A stretch of 30,310 bases of DNA from a virus, in the IMG/VR virus record IMGVR_UViG_3300017757_000076, positions 1-30,310 of that record; one strand, 5' to 3'. Under the pieces are notes generated by a model. It was given only the letters and a program-made list of their open reading frames with translations, was not told where the DNA came from and made no database searches. Positions 14,196 through 20,869 of the stretch are shown here, piece by piece (position 1 is the first letter of the stretch; each line of letters starts with the position of its first letter). A program made the position numbers and the translations under genes.

Positions 14196-14352
14196 TTAGG
14201 CGTTTCCTCAGTCCGAAATTGCGACTGAGGAAGAGTGCTTACACTGAGGAGAAAACACCGCAAAACCCTTCCTCCTTAGTTATACGTATATATATACGTA
14301 ACTAAGGAGGGAGTGAGGCGGATATATAAAACGACTGAGGAGAATAGTTGTC
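14196..14352. other. Candidate replication origin / structured iteron region
   Basis: This 157-bp gap has six copies of an octamer ACT[G/A]AGGA: direct at 14224, 14243, 14301 and 14334, inverted at 14205 and 14273. Two pairs form hairpins: TTCCTCAGTC/GACTGAGGAA (14204-14232) and CCTCCTTAGTTA/TAACTAAGGAGG (14271-14310), the latter around an AT-rich core with the palindrome CGTATATATATACG. It follows the replication operon directly. Repeats, strand-opening AT core and location suit an origin or a primase/helicase loading site; an RNA regulator or operator array is the alternative. The last copy also supplies the ribosome site of the next gene. Confidence 0.5.
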
Positions 14353-14964
14353 ATGGTAGTGAAAAAGAAAAGTAAACGTGTTACATTAGCTGAAGCAAAG
14401 AGAAAGGGACGTGATGTACTTGGTAGACCTGAGGGCGGCGCTCCGCTTATTAAAGCAGAAGTCTGGGGCCAGCTTAAACCGCTGGATTATATTGCCCGGG
14501 AAAAAGTTAATAAGTGGGGTGATACATTGCCTACGTTCGTGCCGCCAGAAATGGCTGGACGTTTTGAGGCTGCTTACGAGGCACTAGGTTACGCCGTAGA
14601 GGCTAACGATGTCATGGCTACTAATCAAATCGCCGGGCAACTTATGAGGGCTTGGGAAGTATTGGAGAAGACTGCAATTGAGGCCGGGCATAAACCTCCG
14701 GCTGAGGATTGTTATTGCGTCGAGCTCGAGGGCGGTAGGATCGTATGTATTGCATCTAAGAATGCTCACATACTACGTGAGAAGTACAAGGACTGGATAG
14801 TTTACAGTTTCGAGGATGTTGCTAGAATATTATCTAATGATTTTACGGCTAAATTTTTGGAGGCTGCTTACGATAGTTTTCCAAAGGCAGAAATAACAAC
14901 CGTCATTAGGGATGGCGTGGATAAATCAATCGACTGGTCAATAGGGGATGAGATACCGTGGTAA
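14353..14964 (+). CDS. Hypothetical protein, conserved-looking phage type
   Basis: Protein of 203 residues; ACTGAGGAGA of the repeat block serves as ribosome site ten bases upstream. The N-terminus is basic (MVVKKKSKRVTLAEAKRKGR), the middle is helical (AGRFEAAYEALGYAVEANDV; QIAGQLMRAWEVLEKTAIEA), then a strand-rich part follows (DCYCVELEGGRIVCIASKNA; DWIVYSFEDVARILSND). It has no membrane segment and I recognise no family. Being read from the repeat region towards terminase, it may be middle- or late-expressed. It overlaps a possible GTG start of the next gene. Confidence 0.68.
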   Translation: MVVKKKSKRVTLAEAKRKGRDVLGRPEGGAPLIKAEVWGQLKPLDYIAREKVNKWGDTLPTFVPPEMAGRFEAAYEALGYAVEANDVMATNQIAGQLMRAWEVLEKTAIEAGHKPPAEDCYCVELEGGRIVCIASKNAHILREKYKDWIVYSFEDVARILSNDFTAKFLEAAYDSFPKAEITTVIRDGVDKSIDWSIGDEIPW

Positions 14965-14966
14965 AA

Positions 14967-15236
14967 ATGGATAGAGACGAAATATTAAAGGAAGCCATGA
15001 AGGTCATTAATAATGATCGCAATGCTGATTATGGAGACGCTCGAGAAAACTTTGAGAATACTGCGAAGTTATGGTCAGCTTACACTGGCTACGAAATAGG
15101 TCACATCGATGTGGCTGTAATGATGGTGTTGCTTAAAATATCTAGGATTAGGGTATCGCCTGATAAGGCAGATCATTGGGTGGATATTTGTGGGTATTCA
15201 GCTTTGGCCGGGGAGATAGGATCAGATGGTAGGTAA
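14967..15236 (+). CDS. DUF6378-like protein
   Basis: I chose the ATG at 14967 (89 residues); a GTG at 14958 would add three residues and overlap the previous stop. The sequence DRDEILKEAMKVINNDRNAD, YGDARENFENTAKLWSAYTG and PDKADHWVDICGYSALAGE match the small helical family I know as DUF6378, frequent in phages and built like the all-alpha NTP pyrophosphatases or MazG-like helices. A conserved His/Asp pattern in DHWVDICGY is typical. Nucleotide hydrolysis is possible but not shown. The gene overlaps terminase small subunit by 11 bases. Confidence 0.75.
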   Translation: MDRDEILKEAMKVINNDRNADYGDARENFENTAKLWSAYTGYEIGHIDVAVMMVLLKISRIRVSPDKADHWVDICGYSALAGEIGSDGR

Positions 15237-15660
15237 AGTTGGTAAGGCTAAAATTTCTGTAATAGAAAAGATGGGAGAGGATGAGGTGCTTGATAGAATA
15301 TCTACAGGCACTTCAGTCAGATCTCTTATGAAAGAGTTTGATGTTGGCTATAAGCTATTCGCTGTGTGGCTAGACGCTGTCGAAGGCAGGAGAGGCAGAT
15401 ATGACCAGGCATTATCAGAAGCCGGGAATTATTATGCAGAGCGTGCAGTTGACACAGCTCAGAACGCGCAGCCTGAGGATGTTAATGTATCGAGATTGAA
15501 AGTTGATACTGATAAATGGATAGCAAGTAAGCTTAATCATAAATATGATACGAGACAAAGGGACGTGGCAATAAACATAAGTGTTAATGATTTGCACGCG
15601 CAAGCAGCTCAATTACTTGGCGATGTTATCGAAGGCGAAGCTGAGGAAGTTGAACCGTGA
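15226..15660 (+). CDS. Terminase small subunit
   Basis: Protein of 144 residues directly before the large terminase gene. A helix-turn-helix lies near the N-terminus (LDRISTGTSVRSLMKEFDVG YKLFAVWL). The C-terminal part AERAVDTAQNAQPEDVNVSR then LKVDTDKWIASKLNHKYDTR matches the oligomerisation region of phage small terminases (the D-T-RKWLASKL-type motif), and the acidic tail follows. It should recognise the packaging site and load the large subunit. The start overlaps the previous gene. A 248-bp non-coding gap separates it from the large subunit. Confidence 0.82.
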   Translation: MVGKVGKAKISVIEKMGEDEVLDRISTGTSVRSLMKEFDVGYKLFAVWLDAVEGRRGRYDQALSEAGNYYAERAVDTAQNAQPEDVNVSRLKVDTDKWIASKLNHKYDTRQRDVAINISVNDLHAQAAQLLGDVIEGEAEEVEP

Positions 15661-15908
15661 TTTCGCAGACTAGGTCACAATCGCGTGTGCGCGTGCGCGT
15701 GTCAAAAGTCGGCAAAAATGTCAACTTTCATGCATTATTGATGTCGTTTTCGTGCATTTCGGGAGGGCGTTTTCGCTAAGTCATTGATTACATTACATAA
15801 TAAAATTAACATAATAACTATTATGCGAAAACAATTTTTAGCCCCCCCTTACTTTTTGTTCGCGCCCCGGCTTTTGCAACCACCCCATCACAGATAGAGA
15901 CATAGAAA
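15661..15908. other. Non-coding region between terminase genes; possible packaging site
   Basis: No gene is supported here. It contains an alternating CG/TG tract (15682-15701), CGTTTTCG twice (15745-15752, 15768-15775), an inverted near copy (GCGAAAAC, 15825-15832), two TGCATT boxes near 15731 and 15754, an AT-rich stretch (15788-15840) with a weak promoter-like TTGATT-17-TAACAT, and a run of seven C (15842-15848). A cos or pac site next to the terminase genes is a reasonable guess; a promoter for the large subunit is another. Confidence 0.4.
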
Positions 15909-17315
15909 ATGAGCAGCAATCCATTTTTAAAATTAATGAAAAGATACCAACACGATCCCGTCAAATTCGCCAGGGAAGTAATAGGCATGGAGCCCGACGA
16001 GTGGCAGTGTGAGCTTTTACAATCCGTCGCTGACCCAAAGATTAGACGTGTCAGTTGCAGATCGGGACACGGCGTGGGGAAATCTTCAGCCGTGGCAATG
16101 GCAGCCATTTGGCACGTATTAATGAGAGTGCCATCGAAGACAGTTGTCACCGCCCCCACCTCTGCACAGCTTTTTGACGCCTGTTTCGCTGAAATGAAAA
16201 ATATTGCAAAACGTCTAAAGCCTCCATTTAACGAGTTACTCGAGATAAAGAGTGATCGCATTGAGCTCAAGAGCGCCCCGGAGAGCACGTTTATATCGTG
16301 TCGGACGTCGAGGCAGGAGCAGCCGGAGGCACTCGCAGGGGTGCACTCACCGAGCACGCTTTTATTGGCTGATGAGAGCAGCGGCATCCCGGAGAGCGTC
16401 TTCGAGGCGGCCAGCGGTTCAATGTCGGGCATTCACTCGACTACCGTATTGACCGGAAACCCCACCCGGAATACTGGCTTTTTTTATGATACGCACAATC
16501 GACTGAAAGAAAATTGGCATACTATGCACGTATCCTGCGTTGACAGTAATCGCGTATCCGAAGACTTCATTAATGACATGAAAAATCGTTACGGAGAAGA
16601 TAGCCCGGCGTACCATGTGCGCGTGCTTGGAAATTTCCCTCCGTCTGAGAGTGACACAGTTGTCCCGGTATCTTTAATTGATCACGCCATGAAAAACGAC
16701 GTAAAGATCCACGAGGACACTGTCTCCATTTGGGCTCTTGATGTTGCCCGGCAGGGGAATGACAGCTCCGTTTTATGTAAGCGCCAGGGCCCGGTAATTC
16801 ACCCACTGACCGTGTGGAACAATTTAGACTTGATGCAATTGACTGGGGCTGTGAAGGCTGAATATGATGCCGTATCTTCGTCTAAGAAGCCCGTCGAGAT
16901 CATTGTCGATAGCGTAGGCTTGGGGGCCGGTGTATTGGATCGACTTAGGGAGCTTGGTCTCCCGGCTCGAGGCTTGAACGTATCTGAGAGATCCGTCCAG
17001 AGGGAGACATACATAAATTTACGCGCAGAGCTCTGGTTTAAGTGTAAGGCTTGGCTGGAGGGTATGGACGTTAAGATACCTCACGATGACAGGCTGTGGG
17101 CGGAGCTGGCAGCTCCCCGGTATCACTTTACCAGCTCAGGCAAGATACAAGTCGAGAGCAAGGAGGCTATGAAAAAGAGAGGCATTAACTCACCCGATAG
17201 AGCTGATGCAGTTTGTCTTTCATTAGCAAATGAAATGACGACTATGGCGTATGGCACGAGCTCCTCAGGTTCATGGAATAAGCCGCTGCGTCGAGAGATC
17301 CTAGGTATTGTATAA
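15909..17315 (+). CDS. Terminase large subunit
   Basis: Protein of 468 residues with both domains. The ATPase has Walker A RSGHGVGKSS (51-60) and Walker B TLLLADESSG (catalytic Glu156), with a C-motif-like TVLTGNPTRN. The RNase H-fold nuclease has Asp278 in IWALDVARQGND, Asp334 in EIIVDSVGLGAGVLDRL and the late acidic site in SPDRADAVCLSLAN. It cuts concatemers and pumps DNA through the portal. Length is usual. The start has only a weak ribosome site (TAGAGACATAG). A bidirectional-looking terminator starts one base after the stop. Confidence 0.95.
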   Translation: MSSNPFLKLMKRYQHDPVKFAREVIGMEPDEWQCELLQSVADPKIRRVSCRSGHGVGKSSAVAMAAIWHVLMRVPSKTVVTAPTSAQLFDACFAEMKNIAKRLKPPFNELLEIKSDRIELKSAPESTFISCRTSRQEQPEALAGVHSPSTLLLADESSGIPESVFEAASGSMSGIHSTTVLTGNPTRNTGFFYDTHNRLKENWHTMHVSCVDSNRVSEDFINDMKNRYGEDSPAYHVRVLGNFPPSESDTVVPVSLIDHAMKNDVKIHEDTVSIWALDVARQGNDSSVLCKRQGPVIHPLTVWNNLDLMQLTGAVKAEYDAVSSSKKPVEIIVDSVGLGAGVLDRLRELGLPARGLNVSERSVQRETYINLRAELWFKCKAWLEGMDVKIPHDDRLWAELAAPRYHFTSSGKIQVESKEAMKKRGINSPDRADAVCLSLANEMTTMAYGTSSSGSWNKPLRREILGIV

Positions 17316-17346
17316 AAAAGGACCAGTTGATCAAACTGGCCCTTTT
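17316..17346 (+). terminator. Rho-independent terminator after terminase
   Basis: AAAAGG-A-CCAGTT, loop GATCA, AACTGG-C-CCTTTT: two paired blocks with one A/C mismatch. The arms supply a T-run on both strands, so it may stop both the terminase transcript and the convergent minus-strand island. The stretch 17347-17441 holds nothing else recognisable. Confidence 0.82.
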
Positions 17347-17441
17347 GCTAGATCACCAAGAAAAGGAGACGAGGCTCTAGCTGCACGCGGTTTGGTGAAA
17401 AATACTTAAAACCACCGGCACTCACGGCTTACCCATTTATT

Positions 17442-17822
17442 TTATCTGTTCCTCAGCTCCTGTATGTATAGGCACTCGTTGCATCTATCCTGCATTTGAC
17501 CCTTTTTAATTCCTTTAGATCTAAGCAGCAAAAAATTTCCGCACGCGCATTTACATACCCACATACTTCCGTTGCAATTTTTCTTCGTATTTAAATCTTT
17601 ACCCAGAACGGTTATGCGTCCATTTTTTTTACCCACCATTTCATTATAGAGTTTTCTCTCGTCGCCCAGCGCCGTGTGATCCGATTTTCTAAAATACATC
17701 GGATCCTTGTAGACGTTTTTAAATTCTTTTTTAGGCGTGAAGTGAGTGCCCTTCGATAAGACTACTCTCGCAGCATTACCGTTAATAGGCGTAAAATATT
17801 TATTAGCTTTACTTGTTACCAT
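17442..17822 (-). CDS. Zinc-finger protein, HNH/homing-associated type
   Basis: I placed the start at the ATG at 17822 because GGGAGAA lies just upstream; an ATG at 17858 would place that site inside the gene. The product has 126 residues. The N-terminal part is basic; the C-terminal part has MWVCKCACGNFLLLRS, then DRCNECLY, giving a C-x-C-x-C ... C-x-x-C cluster likely to hold zinc. GRITVLGKDL before it is common in phage proteins with such a domain that accompany homing endonucleases. It is the last gene of the minus accessory island. DNA binding is inferred. Confidence 0.6.
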   Translation of the reverse strand: MVTSKANKYFTPINGNAARVVLSKGTHFTPKKEFKNVYKDPMYFRKSDHTALGDERKLYNEMVGKKNGRITVLGKDLNTKKNCNGSMWVCKCACGNFLLLRSKGIKKGQMQDRCNECLYIQELRNR

Positions 17823-17876
17823 TACAATTCTCCCGGTTGTATAATTTAACTGTAACATAAAAATTTTGCAAATTTA

Positions 17877-18113
17877 CTAGTCGGTAATATTTTTTTTATT
17901 TAATATTTGGATTGCCTCATTTATTTCTTTATCTGACCCGTCAGTTTCGATAATCCTGCCATCGTTTTTATCATAATATCTTTTGTACTTTGGATGCATA
18001 TATCCATTCCAGTCATTATAAAAACTAAATTGCAAATTTTTCTTCTTCTTATTTTTGGCGACGAGCATCCACTCGTCACCATTGTCAATAAATAGAGCGA
18101 AGGTATTTTTCAT
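17877..18113 (-). CDS. Small hypothetical protein of the accessory island
   Basis: Protein of 78 residues, starting inside the last codons of the upstream HNH gene (ATGA-type overlap). It begins MKNTFALFIDNGDEWMLVAK, has a run of Lys (KNKKKKNLQF), an aromatic middle (YNDWNGYMHPKYKRYYDKND) and an acidic helix at the end. No family was recognised. The AT-rich, Lys/Asn-rich coding differs from the replication genes, which suggests later acquisition together with the neighbouring HNH gene. Confidence 0.55.
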   Translation of the reverse strand: MKNTFALFIDNGDEWMLVAKNKKKKNLQFSFYNDWNGYMHPKYKRYYDKNDGRIIETDGSDKEINEAIQILNKKNITD

Positions 18114-18754
18114 ATTTTAGATCCTTTTCTTAAATTATCCTCAGCCCAAAGCGGTTGCAAATTTTTAAAGTTAAAGCACTTTAGCTGATCTTGTTCCTTT
18201 TCTAAGTTAAAAGAGACGCACGGCTTAATGTGGTCAATGTGCCAATCGCCGTAATTTTCCCATGTCATGCCTTGAGTAAATTGTTTCTCAAGATAATTAC
18301 GCAGTTCTGACACTGAGCATCCGACAAGTCGCATAGTCTTAATTGATTTTTTACCTCCCTGATTTTTTATTGCCTCTCTAACTCTTGCACGTAATGACCC
18401 AGCTATTCTGAATGATATATTATTCCTTGATCTATTTGCGTGGTAATTTCTAAAGTATTCTTTCGGCATTTTTATTCTTTGCACCGATCTTTTTTCTTCT
18501 ATTGTTTTTGCGTGCCAATTTTTACTTGATCTGCATTTAGCTGCTTCTCTAAAATTTTTATCCTCCCTGTATCTTTCAGCTCTTCTTTTATTTTCACTTT
18601 CACGCACTTTTTGATTATTACGAATTTTCCAGTTTTTCTTACCGTCTCTATCCGCACAAATCTGGCTGCAAAATTTCTTTTTCCGTCCTAAAGTAAAAAA
18701 GTTATAACAAGTGTGGTAACTGCAAAGAGCTATCATATCTATCATATCTGTCAT
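18110..18754 (-). CDS. HNH endonuclease
   Basis: Protein of 214 residues; GGAGGT lies upstream of the ATG. An N-terminal zinc-knuckle-like part (CSYHTCYNF, then KKFCSQICADRDGKK) is followed by a basic helical stretch, then the nuclease: GMTWENYGDWHIDHIKPCVS with the HIDH catalytic core, and FNFKNLQPLWAEDNLRKGSK as the final N/H part. This is the standard layout of phage HNH enzymes that act as free-standing homing endonucleases or in packaging. Location downstream of terminase fits either; being antisense and AT-rich favours a mobile gene. Confidence 0.88.
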   Translation of the reverse strand: MTDMIDMIALCSYHTCYNFFTLGRKKKFCSQICADRDGKKNWKIRNNQKVRESENKRRAERYREDKNFREAAKCRSSKNWHAKTIEEKRSVQRIKMPKEYFRNYHANRSRNNISFRIAGSLRARVREAIKNQGGKKSIKTMRLVGCSVSELRNYLEKQFTQGMTWENYGDWHIDHIKPCVSFNLEKEQDQLKCFNFKNLQPLWAEDNLRKGSKI

Positions 18755-18755
18755 A

Positions 18756-19394
18756 TTACGCCACCTCCTTAGCTATTTTCTGGGCAGCCATACGCTGATC
18801 CCAATTTAAGTCACCCTTAAACCCGGCCCTCCATAGGGCGATGCAGACTTTACGAACTACCGGGTCATTACAAAACTTCTCTCGAAGCACGGAGTAAATA
18901 TCCTTGAAGCCGTCACCGTGCGCCTTACGCATATATTTACCCCAGTTCCCCGGGTCACTATAATACAGATTATACTGAACAAAGTGCGAGAGCTCGTGCA
19001 AGACTTGGATCAGATTGCCGTGATCTATGTCGCCCTTTTTGACGTGCATACCGCCACAACTAGGGTTAGCATCGAAGTGACAGTACTCGTTCCAGTAGTA
19101 GTGCCCTGGCTTGATATAGCCCATCTTTTTGAACCTGGCCTTGCTGCCCCGGGATTTACCGCTGATGACGTTTTCAATTTGCCAGTAAGTCGTGCAAATT
19201 ATTATGCTATCAAAACCAGCCCGGCTACAATTGCTCCGTCTGTTAGGAGCCTTAACGACTAGCACGTCGTGTGCCTTTTGCTTTTGCTCCTTAGACATTT
19301 CAAATTTTGTGCCGTCGAGGTAACTCAATGCATCAGCAATGATGTTATGAAAAAACTCTGTTTGGTTCGATAGGCTATTTGGATTATTTGACAT
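18756..19394 (-). CDS. SprT-like zinc metallopeptidase
   Basis: Protein of 212 residues with HELSHFVQ (His133, Glu134, His137) as the HExxH zinc site and AHGDGF (His159) as likely third ligand, as in SprT/Spartan-like proteins (HExxH ... HGxxF). The region before the helix has CSRAGFDSIIICTTYWQ and CGGMHVKKGDIDHG. Spartan-type enzymes cut proteins cross-linked to DNA. A phage copy could clear blocked replication forks or destroy host DNA-bound proteins; this is inference. GGGAGGT precedes the ATG, which shares its A with the previous stop. Confidence 0.8.
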   Translation of the reverse strand: MSNNPNSLSNQTEFFHNIIADALSYLDGTKFEMSKEQKQKAHDVLVVKAPNRRSNCSRAGFDSIIICTTYWQIENVISGKSRGSKARFKKMGYIKPGHYYWNEYCHFDANPSCGGMHVKKGDIDHGNLIQVLHELSHFVQYNLYYSDPGNWGKYMRKAHGDGFKDIYSVLREKFCNDPVVRKVCIALWRAGFKGDLNWDQRMAAQKIAKEVA

Positions 19395-19717
19395 TATGAT
19401 ACCTCCCTTTGAATTATTAAGCCCTTCTTGAGCATTTCCTTAGCCGACGTAGTGTCGCCTCTCTCCAAGTTATCGAGAGCCCAAGCCACCCAGCTTGCAG
19501 CGTGTTTCGATAATAACTCTGGACGCGGCTCCTCACTGATAGGAGATTGCTCTACAGTATCCTGAGTTGATGAGCACGATTTATCGGCACTTAGCCAGTT
19601 GATGAGATCCTGCTTTGAGGTTGGCACTTCAACCTCACGCCAGTCGCGAGGAGCGCCACGTTGGGCGTCCCTCTGTGTTCCAAACCATTGACCGGTGCTA
19701 CTTTGATATAAACGCAT
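19394..19717 (-). CDS. Hypothetical protein, first gene of the accessory operon
   Basis: Protein of 107 residues. It opens MRLYQSSTGQWFGTQRDAQR, a pattern that suggests a small beta-hairpin domain, continues DWREVEVPTSKQDLINWLSA, has a Ser/Pro-rich linker and ends with a helix (WVAWALDNLERGDTTSAKEM). I recall similar short openings in phage genomes but cannot name the family. AAGGAAA precedes the ATG, and the promoter with operator copy C lies directly upstream. It is coupled to the metallopeptidase gene. Confidence 0.6.
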   Translation of the reverse strand: MRLYQSSTGQWFGTQRDAQRGAPRDWREVEVPTSKQDLINWLSADKSCSSTQDTVEQSPISEEPRPELLSKHAASWVAWALDNLERGDTTSAKEMLKKGLIIQREVS

Positions 19718-19750
19718 TTTAAAATTTCCTTTTGGTTAACTTATACTAAG

Positions 19751-19786
19751 ATAGTATGTTATTATTCTGTTAACATCAAGTTAATA
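19751..19786 (-). promoter_or_regulatory. Promoter of the accessory operon with operator copy C
   Basis: On the minus strand TTGATG and TACTAT are separated by exactly 17 bases (19774-19779 and 19751-19756). The -35 box lies inside TGTTAACATCAAGTTAATA (plus strand 19768-19786), which matches 17 of 19 bases of the perfect palindrome at 9109-9127. A bound regulator would block or recruit polymerase here. Confidence 0.65.
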
Positions 19787-19817
19787 ATGCAACTAAATAT
19801 CCAGGGAAATCAATAAC

Positions 19818-20159
19818 TTACGATTTTTTTTCTTCGTAGTGTAAAATGCGATGACAGTTTGCACACAATATTTTGCACTTTGCGGCTTCCTCATACGCAC
19901 GCTTCCACTGCTTGTGGGATACGTAGTGACTGACTTTTGTATCTCCTTTTGCATCCGGGTGGTGAAAATCAATTGCCGCCGGGTGAGAAAAAGCACACTT
20001 CTCACATCTTAATTTTGATTTGAATTCCCACCATTTTTCTCTGTGCTTCTGGACGTGCTTTTTATTACTCGCTAAAACTTTTTCTCTATTTTCGAGATAC
20101 CACTTCATACCGTAAGATCTGCTGTATGTTTTACGTTTATCTTTATCTTTATACGGCAT
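19818..20159 (-). CDS. HNH endonuclease, small
   Basis: I chose the ATG at 20159, six bases after AGGAG; the longer frame from GTG at 20192 would start inside the -10 box. The product has 113 residues. A basic N-terminal helix (KDKDKRKTYSRSYGMKWYLE) precedes the nuclease: LRCEKCAFSHPAAIDFHHPD, then KCKILCANCHRILHYEE. The two CxxC pairs bind structural zinc and the FHH and CHR motifs form the HNH site. It has its own promoter and may be a free-standing homing enzyme. It flanks the accessory operon on the opposite side from the other HNH gene. Confidence 0.86.
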   Translation of the reverse strand: MPYKDKDKRKTYSRSYGMKWYLENREKVLASNKKHVQKHREKWWEFKSKLRCEKCAFSHPAAIDFHHPDAKGDTKVSHYVSHKQWKRAYEEAAKCKILCANCHRILHYEEKKS

Positions 20160-20183
20160 CATTAACTCCTGCTCTTGGCATTG

Positions 20184-20189
20184 ATTATA
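20184..20189 (-). promoter_or_regulatory. -10 box of the small HNH gene
   Basis: On the minus strand TATAAT, preceded by GTG, lies 25-30 bases upstream of the chosen ATG at 20159. The -35 box is weak (TTTCAA or TTCAAT, 17-18 bases upstream). Its position excludes the GTG at 20192 as start codon. Confidence 0.5.
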
Positions 20190-20242
20190 CACTACCTGGG
20201 AAACAAATTGAAAAAAAAGCTTATTAATGGCACAATATATTT

Positions 20243-20314
20243 AGCGGTAGGTTCCCTCTTGCCGTAGAGCCCTAGGAGCTCCCCCGTGTGTCCTCCCACG
20301 CACGGGGTTTATTT
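20243..20314 (+). ncRNA. Candidate small structured RNA ending in a terminator
   Basis: Three hairpins lie in series: CGGTAGG/CTTGCCG (20245-20264), a weaker GAGC/GCTC, and CCCCGTGTG/CGCACGGGG (20282-20307) followed by TTTATTT. Upstream are TTGAAA (20208-20213) and CACAAT (20231-20236) 17 bases apart. A promoter, about 70 bases and a terminator with no reading frame could be a small RNA, or a leader that attenuates the operon at 20363. Confidence 0.4.
20282..20314 (+). terminator. Rho-independent terminator upstream of the 20363 operon
   Basis: A 9-bp stem (one G-T pair) with loop TCCTCCCA followed by TTTATTT. It lies between divergent genes, so on the plus strand it can only end a short leader or small RNA. 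A good -10 box (TATTAT, 20330-20335) follows and could start the operon afresh. Confidence 0.7.
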
Positions 20315-20362
20315 AACTTAAAAATAATGTATTATAGGGCAAACTTATGAAGGAGGCTTATC

Positions 20363-20479
20363 ATGCCAAAAGTCGGCGGTAAAACATACGCATACAATAC
20401 TAAGGGAATGAAGGCTGCAAAGAAGGCAGCTAAAAAGTCAGGAAAAAAAATTAGCTACAATAAAAAGGCTAAAAAGTAA
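20363..20479 (+). CDS. Very small basic protein (38 residues)
   Basis: GGAGG lies seven bases before the ATG. The frame reads MPKVGGKTYAYNTKGMKAAK, then a Lys/Ala tail (KAAKKSGKKISYNKKAKK). I recall short 'MPKVGGK..YT..G' proteins from many marine phage genomes, often near head genes. The strong positive charge suggests nucleic acid binding, possibly packaged with the DNA. The stop overlaps the next start (TAATG). Function unknown. Confidence 0.68.
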   Translation: MPKVGGKTYAYNTKGMKAAKKAAKKSGKKISYNKKAKK

Positions 20480-20649
20480 TGGCCGTAAAGGGAGCTAGAA
20501 AAAAGTCTTCGAGCCCAAAGCCTAAAAATCCAAAACTTTACTCCCGGGTAAAGTCTGAGGCTAAGAAAAAATTTAAAGTCTATCCGTCTGCATATGCAAA
20601 CGGGTGGCTTGTTAGAGAATACAAAAAGCGCGGCGGTACTTATGCCTAA
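20479..20649 (+). CDS. Small basic protein with PSAYANGW motif (DUF5872-like)
   Basis: A 56-residue frame coupled by TAATG to the gene before it. The core is FKVYPSAYANGWLVREYKKR followed by GGTYA, a pattern common in phage and giant-virus small proteins, which I believe is grouped as DUF5872 or close to it. The N-terminal half is Lys/Ser/Pro-rich. In other viruses this motif and the GGLTKWF motif of the next gene can occur close together, so these two proteins may act as a pair. Function unknown; the charge suggests a DNA- or RNA-related role. Confidence 0.68.
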   Translation: MAVKGARKKSSSPKPKNPKLYSRVKSEAKKKFKVYPSAYANGWLVREYKKRGGTYA

Positions 20650-20869
20650 GTCTTCCGGAGGATTAACAAAGTGGTTTAAGCAGGACTGGCGCGATGTTAA
20701 GACTGGTAAAAAGTGTGGACGCACAAAGTCTAAGAAAGATAAGGGTAGGCCGTATCCGGCCTGTCGCCCTGCAAGTCAGGCCAAAACAGCCTCAGCCAAA
20801 AAGGCGGCAAAAAGAAAAACTGGACCGAAGCGCATAAGCTGGAAAACAACGAAGGGGTCTAAAAAATGA
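20642..20869 (+). CDS. Small basic protein with GGLTKWFKQDW motif
   Basis: ATG at 20642 overlaps the previous gene by 8 bases and gives 75 residues; an upstream in-frame ATG at 20594 is discounted because it lies deep in the previous gene. The sequence has SGGLTKWFKQDWRDVKTGKK, then CGRTKSKKDKGRPYPACRP and a Lys/Ala-rich tail. The CGR...YPACRP part, with two Cys, is a widespread signature of short viral proteins often found in marine phages. It is highly basic. The stop overlaps the next start (ATGA). Confidence 0.72.
   Translation: MPKSSGGLTKWFKQDWRDVKTGKKCGRTKSKKDKGRPYPACRPASQAKTASAKKAAKRKTGPKRISWKTTKGSKK

Noticed and set aside
14196-14352. CRISPR-like array
   Set aside because: The repeated unit is only 8 bp, spacing is irregular and orientations are mixed; no cas genes exist.
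15821-16432. Minus-strand open frame of 203 residues over the terminase start
   Set aside because: It lies antisense to the ATPase domain of the large terminase, is Ser/Leu/Cys-rich in the way of shadow frames, and has no ribosome site or motif.
20192-20192. GTG start giving a longer small HNH protein
   Set aside because: The GTG sits directly before a TATAAT box and AGGAG lies upstream of the ATG at 20159, so the shorter form is better supported.
20243-20314. tRNA gene
   Set aside because: The three hairpins do not give a cloverleaf, no T-arm TTC motif in the right place and no CCA-type end; the last hairpin is a terminator.
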